Source of the DNA: Candidatus Gastranaerophilales bacterium
GTDB taxonomy: Bacteria > Cyanobacteriota > Vampirovibrionia > Gastranaerophilales > Gastranaerophilaceae
Length of the DNA: 44,039 nt
NCBI GenBank assembly: GCA_944326675.1
Contig: CALVET010000060.1
Coordinates: 1 to 44,039 of the forward strand
Direction of reading: 5' to 3'
The translations under genes and the position numbers were made by a program. The notes below the pieces were generated by a model. It was not told the DNA's origin. It worked only from the letters and a program-made list of their open reading frames with translations, and made no database searches. Shown here in pieces: positions 17,248-26,881 of this stretch (positions are counted from its first letter, which is position 1; each line of letters begins with the position of its first letter).

Positions 17248-18681
17248 ATGACAAAAAAAGTAATCATAATAGATGATAGTACTACTCAATTAAATTTATT
17301 AAAAACCATTCTAACTAAAAATGATTGGGAAGTTTACAGCGCGAAAAGCGCTAAAATCGGCTATGAAATGATTTTTGATATCGCACCCGACTTAGTAATA
17401 ACAGACGCCATTATGCCTCTTGTCGGAGGATTTCAACTTGTTAAATCAATCAAAGAAAACCCTCTTATTTCAAAAATACCGGTAATTATATACAGCATTT
17501 TAGATGTCAAACATGCCAGATATTATCTGCAAGATGACATAAATGAATATTTCTTAACAAAAAGCGAAAACATTAATTCACTTGTTGAACTGGCGCAAAA
17601 AGCAATAAATGAACACCCTGTTAATGAGGAATATAAGCTTCCGATTTTAGAAAAATCACTTTTGCAATCGCAAACCCTAAAAGAAAATTCCTCTCAAATT
17701 AATGAGCAAGAAGAAAATGAAGAAACAGACATTTTAAAAATCGATAAAGATAAACTTGTTAACAACATAAAAAAACTTCATGATTTTACTTTAGATGATG
17801 AAGAAATAATGGAAAATCTTTTTAATATCTTATATCCTATTTTAAATTATGACTTAGGATTAATTTCCGTTCATTCATTTGAAAAAAAAGAGCAAAAAGT
17901 ATACTTAGATGTTAAAGATATTATTTTAAGCCCAATTTTTCAAAACAGCATTTTAAACAAATATAAAGCAAAAAATAATACAATGTTTAAAACCTATGCC
18001 CCAAATTTAAAAACAGTTGTTGATATTTCAGAATTTAACTCTAAAATAGAGTTCAGTTTTAACCATTTAAACAAAACAACAGCGGAAATTGCTTTTTATT
18101 CTTTTGAAGAAAACAAATGGCAAAATGAAGAAGGTATATCAGCCCTAAAAAATACTTTGGAAAAATTTTTCCAAGCAAGATATGTAAATAAATTTGCACT
18201 AACCAAAAGACCTTCACAAAAAAAATATTCTCTTAACAAATCAGAACTAAATTTCTTCAATAAAATTGAAAATGCACTAAACAATAATAACTATATATAC
18301 CTTGTAATTGTAGATATAGTAAACTTTCAACAATTAAAAGACAATCTTACAATTCAAGATTTAGACTTGATAAATTCTAAAATATCGGAAAAAATTATAA
18401 AATCCATTAATAAAAATGAGCAAATTCATAAAAACTATGAAGACGAATATGCAATGATTATTTTCACTAAAGACGAAAAAGAATTAAAAAACAGACTAAA
18501 CACACTATATGAAGTTTTAAATAAAATATCCTACAACGATTATAATGTTGAAGCAATAATTACTGCAGTAAATTGTATGATTGATAGCAACTATAATGTT
18601 TATGAAGCACAAAAAATAGCGCAAAAAGTATACAATGAAGCGCTGAATGAAAAGGTGATAATAAAAGATGGTAAACAATAA
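17248..18681 (+). CDS. Receiver protein with degenerate C-terminal GGDEF-like domain
   Basis: 477 residues. The N-terminal receiver (about 1-120) keeps the acidic pair in IIDDS, the phosphoacceptor Asp in ITDAIMP and the Lys in FLTKS, so it should be phosphorylated, presumably by the neighbouring CheA. A middle region (about 160-320) has no fold I can name. The C-terminal part (about 335-475) follows the GGDEF layout, with VDIVNFQQLKDN, but the active-site loop reads YEDEY, so cyclic-di-GMP synthesis is unlikely. A TATAAT at 17228-17233 leaves a short leader with no clear ribosome-binding site. The 3' end overlaps the double CheW gene by 14 bases. Confidence 0.8.
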   Translation: MTKKVIIIDDSTTQLNLLKTILTKNDWEVYSAKSAKIGYEMIFDIAPDLVITDAIMPLVGGFQLVKSIKENPLISKIPVIIYSILDVKHARYYLQDDINEYFLTKSENINSLVELAQKAINEHPVNEEYKLPILEKSLLQSQTLKENSSQINEQEENEETDILKIDKDKLVNNIKKLHDFTLDDEEIMENLFNILYPILNYDLGLISVHSFEKKEQKVYLDVKDIILSPIFQNSILNKYKAKNNTMFKTYAPNLKTVVDISEFNSKIEFSFNHLNKTTAEIAFYSFEENKWQNEEGISALKNTLEKFFQARYVNKFALTKRPSQKKYSLNKSELNFFNKIENALNNNNYIYLVIVDIVNFQQLKDNLTIQDLDLINSKISEKIIKSINKNEQIHKNYEDEYAMIIFTKDEKELKNRLNTLYEVLNKISYNDYNVEAIITAVNCMIDSNYNVYEAQKIAQKVYNEALNEKVIIKDGKQ

Positions 18682-19711
18682 TTTAACCCTCCAACAAAAC
18701 AATCTTCTGCAAGAAATTAAAGAAGAAGAAACAGAAATATATACACTTATTGAAATAGATAAAAAAGTGTATGCCATTGAAACCAAAAAAGTTCTTGAAA
18801 TAATTAAAATCATGGAACTGGATTATCCTTATGCACTACCATCTTGCATTTTAGGGATAATGGAATATGAACAGTCTCCTGTTGCTGTTATTGATTTAAG
18901 AGAAGTATTAAAAAATGAAAGAATAACATACAACACAAACGCAAAAATTCTTGTTTTAAAAACACAAGATTCAACCGTAGCATTAATTTGCGATAATGTT
19001 AAAGATGTTAAAAAAATTAATCTTTCAAAAATAAAAAATATTCCTTATATGACAAAAAACAGCCTCTACAAAGGGGTATTTATGGAAAATGAGGAAGATT
19101 TTTATATTTTAAATATAGATATTATTGAACAATATATAAAAAATAACCCCGATAAATATACAAACGACCAAAATACTCAAAAATACATAGTAAATGATGA
19201 AGCGTCGAAAAAAATTCTTCAAGAAAGAAAAAACTTTTTAAATAAAATCGCCCAAGATGTACAAATGAATACACCCTTATATGACATGGGAGTTTCATTT
19301 TCAATTAACAACATAAAATATTACATCAACATGGCAAGCGTAAAAGAATTTTTTAAAGTAAACAACACAAAATTTATAAAAGTTCCTTCTACTCCTGATT
19401 TTATCTACGGACTTGCAAATATTAAAGGTGAATATATAACAGTATTAGATATAAGACGATTTTTTAATAATTCAAAAACTCATATAAAAGAAAAATCAAC
19501 AATTATAATCTTAAATTCAAACGAATTTAAAATCGGAATTTTAGCTGACGAAATTTGTGAAAGTTTAAATATAAACTTTGAAGAACTAATTCAAAATAAA
19601 CTCCAAAAACAAGAAGAGACAAGTGCTCTTGAATTTGTTAAAGACGGTGAAATATATCAAGTATTAGATACAGACAAACTATTGCAAGATGAAAAGCTCA
19701 CAATCTGCTAA
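18668..19711 (+). CDS. Tandem CheW-domain adaptor protein
   Basis: 347 residues with two CheW-like SH3-type modules (about 20-165 and 200-345). Each shows the pattern YTLIEIDKKVYAIE / FSINNIKYYINM, a central Pro-Gly/Ile-Leu-Gly or Gly-Leu-Ala-Asn segment (LPSCILGIM, FIYGLANIKGEY) and a VIDLR / VLDIRR strand. CheW couples receptors to CheA, and a double CheW could bridge two partners within an array. Its start overlaps the receiver gene, pointing to coupled translation. Its last 33 bases overlap the convergent glycosyltransferase gene. Confidence 0.88.
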   Translation: MVNNNLTLQQNNLLQEIKEEETEIYTLIEIDKKVYAIETKKVLEIIKIMELDYPYALPSCILGIMEYEQSPVAVIDLREVLKNERITYNTNAKILVLKTQDSTVALICDNVKDVKKINLSKIKNIPYMTKNSLYKGVFMENEEDFYILNIDIIEQYIKNNPDKYTNDQNTQKYIVNDEASKKILQERKNFLNKIAQDVQMNTPLYDMGVSFSINNIKYYINMASVKEFFKVNNTKFIKVPSTPDFIYGLANIKGEYITVLDIRRFFNNSKTHIKEKSTIIILNSNEFKIGILADEICESLNINFEELIQNKLQKQEETSALEFVKDGEIYQVLDTDKLLQDEKLTIC

Positions 19712-21601
19712 TTTTTGAATACTTTCATCCAATATATCCAGCATTTCTTTTGCAAATCTTAAAGCACAAATATTTTTGCTTAAACAGATTTTTGGATTTT
19801 TAAGATAATTTTCATTAAAATAAAGTATAAACCTATCTTCAACGCTTCTTGTGATAATATTTAAATATTTATCATCAGGCAAAAATTGGAATTTTTTAAA
19901 AATTTCATTTTGTTTTTTTAATAAAGTTAAAACTTTTTCGCTAAACTCAAGATTTTGGTTTAATTCTTTATATAATTCATCTATATTGTTTTTAATTTGT
20001 AAAATATAATCTCTGAAACTTTTCAAATTATTTTTCATAATTTGAATATTTTTTTCAATATGTTTCTTGTCTATTACAGGAGGTTTTATTTCAAATTCCT
20101 TCTTTTTAACAAAATTTAAATTTTCAACTGCTTCTTCAAGAGCTATGTTCTCAAAATTATCTATTTGCGCTCCTCCCTTTGAAGAGTTAATCAGCTTCAA
20201 TTGGGGATTAGCCTGTTTTAAGCTTTTAGCCAATTGCGCAAATATATCAACAAAAATTGCATACCCTGTCTGTGTAGGAAGCAAAGAACCATCCTGTGCT
20301 TTAACTGTTGCAATATTATTATTAAGATAATTCAAATATGCTTTTGCGTTTTTTTCAATTGTTTCCTTACTATCTTTTAGCTTAGATATGGCATTTTCAA
20401 ACTTTTCCATATCATCAGGCTCAATTACATATTTATTAAGCTCTTTTTTAAATACACATCTTAAATTTTCATAATGGCTGCCTTTAGAATAGCAATAACC
20501 ATCTTTATATGCTAAATCCTGACCTATTAAAATTATTTTTTCAAAACCCATCATATATGCGCTCATAAGTGCAGTATATGAAACTGTACCTACAGTTGAA
20601 AGATTTGAATTAATTTTTAAACAATCTAAAATCCAAGAATTCAAAAAGCTTTCTTTTGAAATATAATTAAATATTCCTTTTGATTTAAAATTGTAAATCT
20701 CTCTATAACAATACGGCTCTAAAATTAAATATGAATTTTCAACTATATCATAATTAAATTGAGCTTTATTATCTATCGTTTCAATATACAAAATAAAATC
20801 CGGCTGAATATTATGTTTTGCCAATAATTTAATCGTCGGATTGAGAGCAAATATAACAAATTTATCTTGATTTTTTTTAATAATTTCAATGTTTTCAGTC
20901 AAAGAAGGACCTGCTGAAACACAAAGAGCCGTTTTTCCTTTGTAAGTATCTTTAAGAGACATTACATCCGGAGTCGTTAAAATCTTTTTAAAGTTTGAAA
21001 ATGTGTTTATAATTGCTTGAGGCATTTTTTTACACATCGTCATTCTGTTGCCTTTATGTTGAGCTTGAGCTTTTTGGGCGGTATATAAAACGTCTTTTAT
21101 GTCATTTAAGTAATTTTGCTTATGATAATTTAAAAATGTTATTGATATATCTGTTTTTTCATCACTCAAAGCACTTATATATTCAATAAGGCTTTCTTTA
21201 TCAGAACATAAAAAAACATTATTTTTAAACAATCCATCTATTTTAGCTAAGCTAAACACAAACTTTAATAAACATAAATCAGGCTCATAAACTACTATTT
21301 TTCCTTCTAAGACACCGGCTGCCTCATCAAGCAAATACCCTAAACCAAACCCGTAGATTATTCTTATTATGTTTTTATCTTCTTTATTTTTAATGGAATT
21401 AACTATTCTTTTTGCTTCATCTTTAGCGCCTTGAATATCATGAATTAAATTGCCGTTTGATAATATATTAAATTCATCATTTGGCATTTTAACCAATTCA
21501 AAACTTGATTTTTCACAATTAAACCTTAAAATTTCATCAGCAAGTCTTTTATTATACTTAGCAATATGGCTGATATTTTCATTTAATACTTTATTTTCCA
21601 T
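19679..21601 (-). CDS. DUF115/MptE-like motility-associated glycosyltransferase (Maf type)
   Basis: About 640 residues. The central domain contains LCVSAGPSLTENI, the sugar-nucleotide-binding motif of the MptE-like/DUF115 family, followed by FALNPTIKLLAKHNIQPDF and LIGQDLAY. This family includes Maf proteins that glycosylate flagellins with nonulosonic acids. An N-terminal domain with YGFGLGYLL and a helical C-terminus fit Maf architecture. The ATG at 21601 is preferred to a TTG two codons upstream. A TTGCCA/TACCAT promoter puts the start about seven bases before the ATG. No flagellin gene is in the window, so the acceptor is inferred. Convergent with the CheW gene, with a 33-base overlap. 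Confidence 0.82.
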   Translation of the reverse strand: MENKVLNENISHIAKYNKRLADEILRFNCEKSSFELVKMPNDEFNILSNGNLIHDIQGAKDEAKRIVNSIKNKEDKNIIRIIYGFGLGYLLDEAAGVLEGKIVVYEPDLCLLKFVFSLAKIDGLFKNNVFLCSDKESLIEYISALSDEKTDISITFLNYHKQNYLNDIKDVLYTAQKAQAQHKGNRMTMCKKMPQAIINTFSNFKKILTTPDVMSLKDTYKGKTALCVSAGPSLTENIEIIKKNQDKFVIFALNPTIKLLAKHNIQPDFILYIETIDNKAQFNYDIVENSYLILEPYCYREIYNFKSKGIFNYISKESFLNSWILDCLKINSNLSTVGTVSYTALMSAYMMGFEKIILIGQDLAYKDGYCYSKGSHYENLRCVFKKELNKYVIEPDDMEKFENAISKLKDSKETIEKNAKAYLNYLNNNIATVKAQDGSLLPTQTGYAIFVDIFAQLAKSLKQANPQLKLINSSKGGAQIDNFENIALEEAVENLNFVKKKEFEIKPPVIDKKHIEKNIQIMKNNLKSFRDYILQIKNNIDELYKELNQNLEFSEKVLTLLKKQNEIFKKFQFLPDDKYLNIITRSVEDRFILYFNENYLKNPKICLSKNICALRFAKEMLDILDESIQKLADCELFILQ

Positions 21602-21608
21602 ACGCAAT

Positions 21609-21638
21609 ATGGTAGCATTAAAAGGGTTAACATGGCAA
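21609..21638 (-). promoter_or_regulatory. Candidate promoter of the Maf-type gene, probably leaderless
   Basis: On the minus strand TTGCCA, an 18-base spacer and TACCAT end seven bases before the ATG at 21601, with no Shine-Dalgarno sequence. It overlaps the start of the divergent gene at 21632, so the two promoters may interfere. Confidence 0.4.
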
Positions 21639-22228
21639 ATTTAAACGCTAAAATTTCATCACTTATTTTGATTGCATTACTTTTTATTAGCTGCAATACG
21701 TTTGCTAACGAAAACATTCCAAATTCAAAACTAAAAAACTATGATGAAATATATGAAAAACTTGAAGAGCCGGATTTTGACTACATTTTTGGTCTTGACC
21801 CGTATCAAGCGGACGAATATACAAAATACATGTATACTCCATATCCCCTCTTTAGAACGGGAGTGAACCTTATTTTTAAATCCAAAACAATTCCTCCGGG
21901 GTATTATCTTTTAACTCCGAGAGAAAAAAACGGAAAAACTTGGATATTATTTAAAGAAAATGGCAAAGTTTCTTATGTAATACCAATTTACAAAGAAGAA
22001 ACAGTACCTGAAGAATTTTATGAAGATAAATTTCCTCATCCAAAACCTAATTTTTATCAAAAAATAAGAAATAAAACCATGGATTTTATCGGCACAAAAT
22101 GGGGACATAAAAATCAAAGAACACCAATACCAAAAGCATATATTGAATTTAACGATATGGGAATGTATTGGGATATGATATTATATTATGGAGATAAAAA
22201 ATATTATCTTTTATTCAAAAAAGATTAA
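21632..22228 (+). CDS. Exported protein of unknown function
   Basis: 198 residues with an N-terminal hydrophobic signal segment (about 8-22) followed by TFA-N, a good signal peptidase I site. A Cys inside the segment (FISC) makes a weak lipobox, so a lipoprotein is the alternative. The mature part is rich in Tyr, Lys, Pro and aromatic residues and contains PPGYYLLTPREK and two blocks of short strands. I recognise no family. AAAAGGG precedes the ATG. It lies 15 bases upstream of another exported protein and two genes ahead of lspA, and is probably in one operon with them. Confidence 0.65.
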   Translation: MANLNAKISSLILIALLFISCNTFANENIPNSKLKNYDEIYEKLEEPDFDYIFGLDPYQADEYTKYMYTPYPLFRTGVNLIFKSKTIPPGYYLLTPREKNGKTWILFKENGKVSYVIPIYKEETVPEEFYEDKFPHPKPNFYQKIRNKTMDFIGTKWGHKNQRTPIPKAYIEFNDMGMYWDMILYYGDKKYYLLFKKD

Positions 22229-22243
22229 AATAAGGAAAAATAA

Positions 22244-23128
22244 ATGAAAAAACTTGTTTCATCATTCTTTGCAATACTGATTTTATCGGCAAACTGTCCA
22301 ATGTATGCTTTTGACTTTGATTTTTTCAACAAAAACAATCCTCAAAAAGAAATCAAAAAAGTCTTAAAAAAACACAATAAAGCAATGGCAGACCATGACG
22401 TTAATTTAGTTCAATCTTATTATGATGAAAACTATAAAAGCGCAGACGGTTTTAATCTTAATGATATGAAAACCATGCTTGAAAAAACCCATCAAGCTTA
22501 CACAAATATTAAATACAAAACAAAAATAAACAACATAACCGCTTATGACAACTGGGCATTGGCTCAAATGAGCGATGAAACGTACGCTAAAGTTTATCTT
22601 GATAAAGATAAAAAAAATAAAGAAAAAGCAGGAACACTAAGAGGCAAAAGCTCTTATTTAGTTTATTTTCAAAAAGAAAAAGACAAATGGAAAATTGTGG
22701 CAGATGAAATCTTAATGGAAGAAACATCTCTAAAATACGGCGTTGCTAATAAAATAGATATGGAACTTGAAACGCCTATTTTCATTGAAAACAATGAAAA
22801 CTACGATATTTCTCTAAAAATGCCCAATAAACCCGATGATATTATAGCTCTTGCTTCAATTTCAAGAGAAGAAATAACATATCCTCCTGCCGACTACAAT
22901 GAAAAATTCAGAAAAATCCCCGAAACAGGAGATTTAGAGCGCTATGTTAAAGCAAACAATAAAAACCTGAACGAATATGCGCTTGCGAGCGTAGGCTTTA
23001 CCAAAGTTTCAATAAACGAAGAAATAACAAAAGCCAAAATTGAAATTTTAGGAATAGCCTATATTATGAAAAGAATAAACATGAATAGAAACAAAACCGT
23101 GAATGCAAGTATAGCAGAGAAAAAATAA
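22244..23128 (+). CDS. Exported protein with NTF2-like domain
   Basis: 294 residues. A signal peptide (about 1-23, ending MYA-FD) is followed by an NTF2/SnoaL-like cone fold: the segment KKHNKAMADHDVNLVQSYYD, a strand NITAYDNWALAQM and WKIVADEILMEE follow the family's pattern. The second half (about 165-290) is a different region, Lys-rich at its end. The NTF2-like fold is used for ligand binding or small-molecule enzymes, and no active site can be assigned. AAGGAAAA precedes the ATG. The stop codon abuts the lspA ATG directly. Confidence 0.68.
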   Translation: MKKLVSSFFAILILSANCPMYAFDFDFFNKNNPQKEIKKVLKKHNKAMADHDVNLVQSYYDENYKSADGFNLNDMKTMLEKTHQAYTNIKYKTKINNITAYDNWALAQMSDETYAKVYLDKDKKNKEKAGTLRGKSSYLVYFQKEKDKWKIVADEILMEETSLKYGVANKIDMELETPIFIENNENYDISLKMPNKPDDIIALASISREEITYPPADYNEKFRKIPETGDLERYVKANNKNLNEYALASVGFTKVSINEEITKAKIEILGIAYIMKRINMNRNKTVNASIAEKK

Positions 23129-23602
23129 ATGAAAGATAAAAAAGCCTGTATATTTTATTTTTTGATGAATATTATTCTTTTGGATTTCGGAAATCAAATC
23201 AGAAAAATAAGCTATAATCCTTATTTGAAAGATTTTGATAACCCAATTTTCTCGATTTTTCATATTCATAATACAGGCAGTGCTTTCGGTTTATTTCAAA
23301 ATAGCGCAATATTTTTATCTTTTATAGGTCTTTTTGCATTTATTGTTCTTGCTTTTTACGTTTTTCAAAATGTCAAATTTTCTGACAAAATTACGCTTTT
23401 GTCTTTAACATTATTTAGCGCGGGAACTTTGGGAAATCTTATTGAAAGAATACAAAACGGCTATGTTGTTGATTATATCAAATTAAATTTTGTTAATTTT
23501 CCGATATTTAATTGTTTTGATATAATGAGTAGCATAGGTGTAATATTATATATTTGTTTTGTTTTATTCTCTAAAGATGACAAAGAAAAAATAAATGGCT
23601 GA
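23129..23602 (+). CDS. lspA: Lipoprotein signal peptidase (signal peptidase II)
   Basis: A 157-residue four-helix inner-membrane aspartic protease that removes signal peptides from prolipoproteins. The family motifs are NTGSAFGLF (48-56), AGTLGNLIERI with GYVVDYI (98-117) and FNCFDIM (127-133). The catalytic Asp pair is Asp115 and Asp131. The usual invariant Ala before Phe-Gly is present although the first Asn-motif Gly-Ala is Gly-Ser. Its ATG directly follows the TAA of the upstream exported protein, and its last eight bases overlap the pseudouridine synthase gene, an order common in bacteria. Confidence 0.93.
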   Translation: MKDKKACIFYFLMNIILLDFGNQIRKISYNPYLKDFDNPIFSIFHIHNTGSAFGLFQNSAIFLSFIGLFAFIVLAFYVFQNVKFSDKITLLSLTLFSAGTLGNLIERIQNGYVVDYIKLNFVNFPIFNCFDIMSSIGVILYICFVLFSKDDKEKING

Positions 23603-24572
23603 AATTCAAACAATTACAATAACAGACGATAACAACAAAAAAAGATTTGATGTCTTTCTGGTTGAATATTTTGAAAGTAAATATCCAAGAGCAAAAATTG
23701 CTTCATTAATTGATGAGGGAATATTTTTAATTAATCAAAAAAAACAAAAAACCTCTTATAAGCTAAAATTAAATGACATTATTTCTTTTGATGAAACAGT
23801 TTTGAATAAATTTTTAAATCCTTCTTGTGAACTCAAGCCTTGGAATTTCGACCTTGATGTTATTTATGAAGATGATTTTTTAGCGGTCATTAATAAAGAA
23901 AAAAATATTTTAACCCACCCTACGAAATATGATAGAGAACACACTCTTGTTAATGCTCTTTTATATCGTTATCAAAATAGTTTATCAAATATCCAAGGCA
24001 TAGATAGATTAGGCATTGTCCACAGACTCGATAAAAATACAGCAGGACTGATTGTTATAGCTAAAGACAATGATACCCATATTGATTTAGCAAATCAGAT
24101 AAAAGAAAAAAGCGCAAAAAGAAAATATTTAGCCCTTGCATTAGGTAATTTTGAACAAAAAGAAGGAACAATAGATAAACCGCTTGTTCACTATCTTAAA
24201 AACAATGTTAAAATGAATATATCAGATGATGATAAAGGCTTAAAAGCCATAACTCATTATAAAGTTATTGAAGAATTTAAGGGGGTAAGTTTAGTTGAAT
24301 TAGAGCTAAAAACAGGCAGAACTCATCAAATAAGAGCTCACTTAGCTTCAATTAATCATCCTATATTTGGAGATAGCCTATATGGAGCTAAAAGCTTTAT
24401 GAGAAACGAGTTTTACAACCTGAAAACTCAAGAACAACTGCTTCAATCTTACTATTTATCTTTCACTCATCCAAAAACAAAAGAATTTATGGAATTTCAA
24501 CTAAAAGAAAATAAGTTCAGCAAAGATTTTATAAAAGTTTTAAATTTTTTAAGGAGTAAAAATGAATATTAA
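23595..24572 (+). CDS. RluD-family 23S rRNA pseudouridine synthase
   Basis: 325 residues. An N-terminal S4-like RNA-binding domain (about 15-75) precedes the RluA/RluD-type catalytic domain. The signature HRLDKNTAGL contains the catalytic Asp146. Later segments LVELELKTGRTHQIRAHL and PIFGDSLYG are also typical. The usual Ser of the motif is Ala here, a tolerated change. The position after lspA matches many genomes with rluD. The exact target uridines cannot be told from sequence. Overlaps both neighbours, indicating one operon. Confidence 0.92.
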   Translation: MAEIQTITITDDNNKKRFDVFLVEYFESKYPRAKIASLIDEGIFLINQKKQKTSYKLKLNDIISFDETVLNKFLNPSCELKPWNFDLDVIYEDDFLAVINKEKNILTHPTKYDREHTLVNALLYRYQNSLSNIQGIDRLGIVHRLDKNTAGLIVIAKDNDTHIDLANQIKEKSAKRKYLALALGNFEQKEGTIDKPLVHYLKNNVKMNISDDDKGLKAITHYKVIEEFKGVSLVELELKTGRTHQIRAHLASINHPIFGDSLYGAKSFMRNEFYNLKTQEQLLQSYYLSFTHPKTKEFMEFQLKENKFSKDFIKVLNFLRSKNEY

Positions 24573-24792
24573 TCTTGAATTATTTGATATATGCTACATG
24601 ATGATTGGTTTTATGATAGCAGGTATTATCTTTATGATTTTCATTTCAAAAATGAAAAAAGAAATTAAAAGCCTAAAAAGACAATATGAAAAAAAATCAA
24701 TAGGAGCAGATGATTCATCTTTAAGAGTTAAAACTCTTGAAAATAAAATCAAAACTCTTGAGGCAGCTCTAAAAAAACAAATGGAAAAATAG
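24562..24792 (+). CDS. Small membrane protein with coiled-coil tail
   Basis: 76 residues: one membrane helix (about 8-29, Met/Ile/Phe-rich) followed by a Lys-rich stretch and a heptad coiled coil (about 48-74, with LRVKTLENKIKTLEAAL). AAGGAG lies just upstream inside the previous gene. It closes the lspA operon and ends four bases from the convergent flhA stop. No family is recognised; an anchor or accessory role is possible. Confidence 0.62.
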   Translation: MNINLELFDICYMMIGFMIAGIIFMIFISKMKKEIKSLKRQYEKKSIGADDSSLRVKTLENKIKTLEAALKKQMEK

Positions 24793-24796
24793 TTTC

Positions 24797-26881
24797 TTAA
24801 TAGCTTTCTCCGATTGTATCTATTGCTTCAACTCTAATATCAGTTATTAATTCTGAATATGAAATAACAACAATCGTTGGTATATGACGTTCTAACATTT
24901 GATATAAGGGCAGTCTTATTCTTGGAGAGCATAATATTACAGGCTGAACTCCAACGGCGCTTTGAGCTCTCATAAGAGTGTTGGCGGTAGATTCAATAAG
25001 CTCTTGAACTTGCATGGGGTTTAATAAAAACATTGTACCTAATTCTGTTCTTTGACAGCTGTCATCAAGCGTTTTTTCCCATTCTGATGAAAGAGTTAAA
25101 GCGTATAATACCTTTTCTTTATTTACGTTAGAAAGACAAATTTGCCTACCTAATGCCGCCCTTAATCTTTCTGATAAGATATCGGGCTCTTTTGAAAATC
25201 TTGCATAATCGCATAATCTTTCAAAAATAAAGATTACGTCTTTTATTGAAACTTTTTCTCTAATCAGATTAACAAAAATCTTCCTTAAATCGGATGTTGA
25301 AATAATCGTAGGAACAAGGTCGTTAACCAATGTCGGGTCTTGAGATTTAACAAGCTCCATTAACTTCAAAACATCAGTTTTTGTCATAATTTCATCAACA
25401 TACTTACGAACACACTCTTGTAAGTGTGTTACAATTACATCCACAGCGTCAACTGCTTGAATTTTATCGTTTTTGCCTATATGCTGCGGATTTAGCCAAT
25501 AAGCCTGTGATTGGAAAGTCGGCTCAACAGAAACAATAGCATTTTCAGGTAATTTCTTACCCAATGCGTCATATTGATCTGCTATAACCATTAATTTTCC
25601 GGGGTAAACCGTTCCTGTTGCAACAGGGTTACCGCGAATTGAAATTAAATATTCGTTATCACCGATTGCTGATGAATCCATAATTCTTATGTTAGGAATA
25701 ATATAACCTAAATCATCCGTCACCCTTTGTCTTAGCGCTGCAATTTTAGCCAATAATTGACCGTCTTGTTCAGGGTCAGCGATAACTAAAAGCCCTGCGC
25801 CAACCTGCAAAGATAAAACGTCTACACCCAATCTTTCATACATCTTATTAGGATTAACTAAATCCTGCATGTTTTGTTTAACAGCATCCAATTGTCCCAA
25901 TTGTTGTTGAACATCTTGGTTTACCAAAACAGATAAACCTCCGCAAATTAAAATTGCCGCAAACGCCAAAAAGGGAAACCAAGGTAAACCTGTAACACCT
26001 GAAGTTAACGCAATTAAAATCAAAAATCCTGAAGCTAAAAACAAACTTGTCGGTTTAGATAAAATTTCAACAGCCAAATCAGTACCCAAAGCAACCCCGC
26101 CGCCTGTAGCACGAGTCATAACTATACCTGATGAAATTGCCATTAACAGTGAAGGAACTTGAGCCGCTAAACCATCCCCGATTGTTAAAATAGTATATTT
26201 TTGAACAGCATCAGCAGGAGCCATACCGTTTAATAATATACCGATGATTAAGCCGCCTATAATATTAATCAAAGTAATGATAATACCTGCTATGGTATCA
26301 CCCTTTACAAACTTCATGGCACCATCCATTGAACCGTATAAGCTTGATTCTCTTTGTAAATCTTCACGCCTTTTAACTGCTTCTTCGGGAGAAATTAACC
26401 CTGCATTAAAATCGGCGTCAATTGTCATTTGCTTACCCGGCATAGCATCAAGTGCAAATCTGGCTGAAACCTCAGCAATACGTTCCGCACCTTTTGTGAT
26501 TACCATAAACTGTACAACAGTGATAATTAAGAAAATTACGCCGCCTACAACCATGTTTCCGCCCGTAACAAAGTGTCCGAAAGCTTCGACAACCTGACCG
26601 GCATCGCCTTTAGCCAAAATTAAACGAGTAGAGGCAATGGATAAAACAAGCCTAAAAACCGTGCCAATCAACAAAATAGATGGAAACGCAGCCAATTCAA
26701 GAGGCTTATTTACATATAAGGAAATCATCAACAATACAATTCCAAGCGTAATATTGAAACTGATTGAAAAATTGATAACCCAGTTTGGCATTTCCAATAG
26801 CAAAATCAATATTAAGATAATAACAAAACCGGCTAAAGCAATTTCTGAAATCGGATTAGACTGTTGTTGAGGAGCTGCCAA
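24797..26881 (-). CDS. flhA: Flagellar export gate protein FlhA
   Basis: 694 residues, usual length. FlhA is the inner-membrane export-gate subunit of the flagellar type III apparatus. The N-terminal half has about eight membrane helices and the FHIPEP-family loop (VITKGAERIAEVSARFALDAMPGKQ). The C-terminal half is the cytoplasmic domain that forms a ring and receives substrates and chaperones, with LGYIIPNIR, IREKVSIKD and RLRAALGRQI. The start is a TTG immediately after the fliH stop, with an AAAGGAGGGG ribosome-binding site that decides it; no early ATG exists. It is the last gene of the flagellar operon. A soluble paralogue of its cytoplasmic domain is at 41626. Confidence 0.97.
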   Translation of the reverse strand: MAAPQQQSNPISEIALAGFVIILILILLLEMPNWVINFSISFNITLGIVLLMISLYVNKPLELAAFPSILLIGTVFRLVLSIASTRLILAKGDAGQVVEAFGHFVTGGNMVVGGVIFLIITVVQFMVITKGAERIAEVSARFALDAMPGKQMTIDADFNAGLISPEEAVKRREDLQRESSLYGSMDGAMKFVKGDTIAGIIITLINIIGGLIIGILLNGMAPADAVQKYTILTIGDGLAAQVPSLLMAISSGIVMTRATGGGVALGTDLAVEILSKPTSLFLASGFLILIALTSGVTGLPWFPFLAFAAILICGGLSVLVNQDVQQQLGQLDAVKQNMQDLVNPNKMYERLGVDVLSLQVGAGLLVIADPEQDGQLLAKIAALRQRVTDDLGYIIPNIRIMDSSAIGDNEYLISIRGNPVATGTVYPGKLMVIADQYDALGKKLPENAIVSVEPTFQSQAYWLNPQHIGKNDKIQAVDAVDVIVTHLQECVRKYVDEIMTKTDVLKLMELVKSQDPTLVNDLVPTIISTSDLRKIFVNLIREKVSIKDVIFIFERLCDYARFSKEPDILSERLRAALGRQICLSNVNKEKVLYALTLSSEWEKTLDDSCQRTELGTMFLLNPMQVQELIESTANTLMRAQSAVGVQPVILCSPRIRLPLYQMLERHIPTIVVISYSELITDIRVEAIDTIGESY

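Noticed and set aside
26244..26870. Plus-strand open frames opposite flhA
   Set aside because: Shadows of the flhA membrane helices; no start signals and no family.
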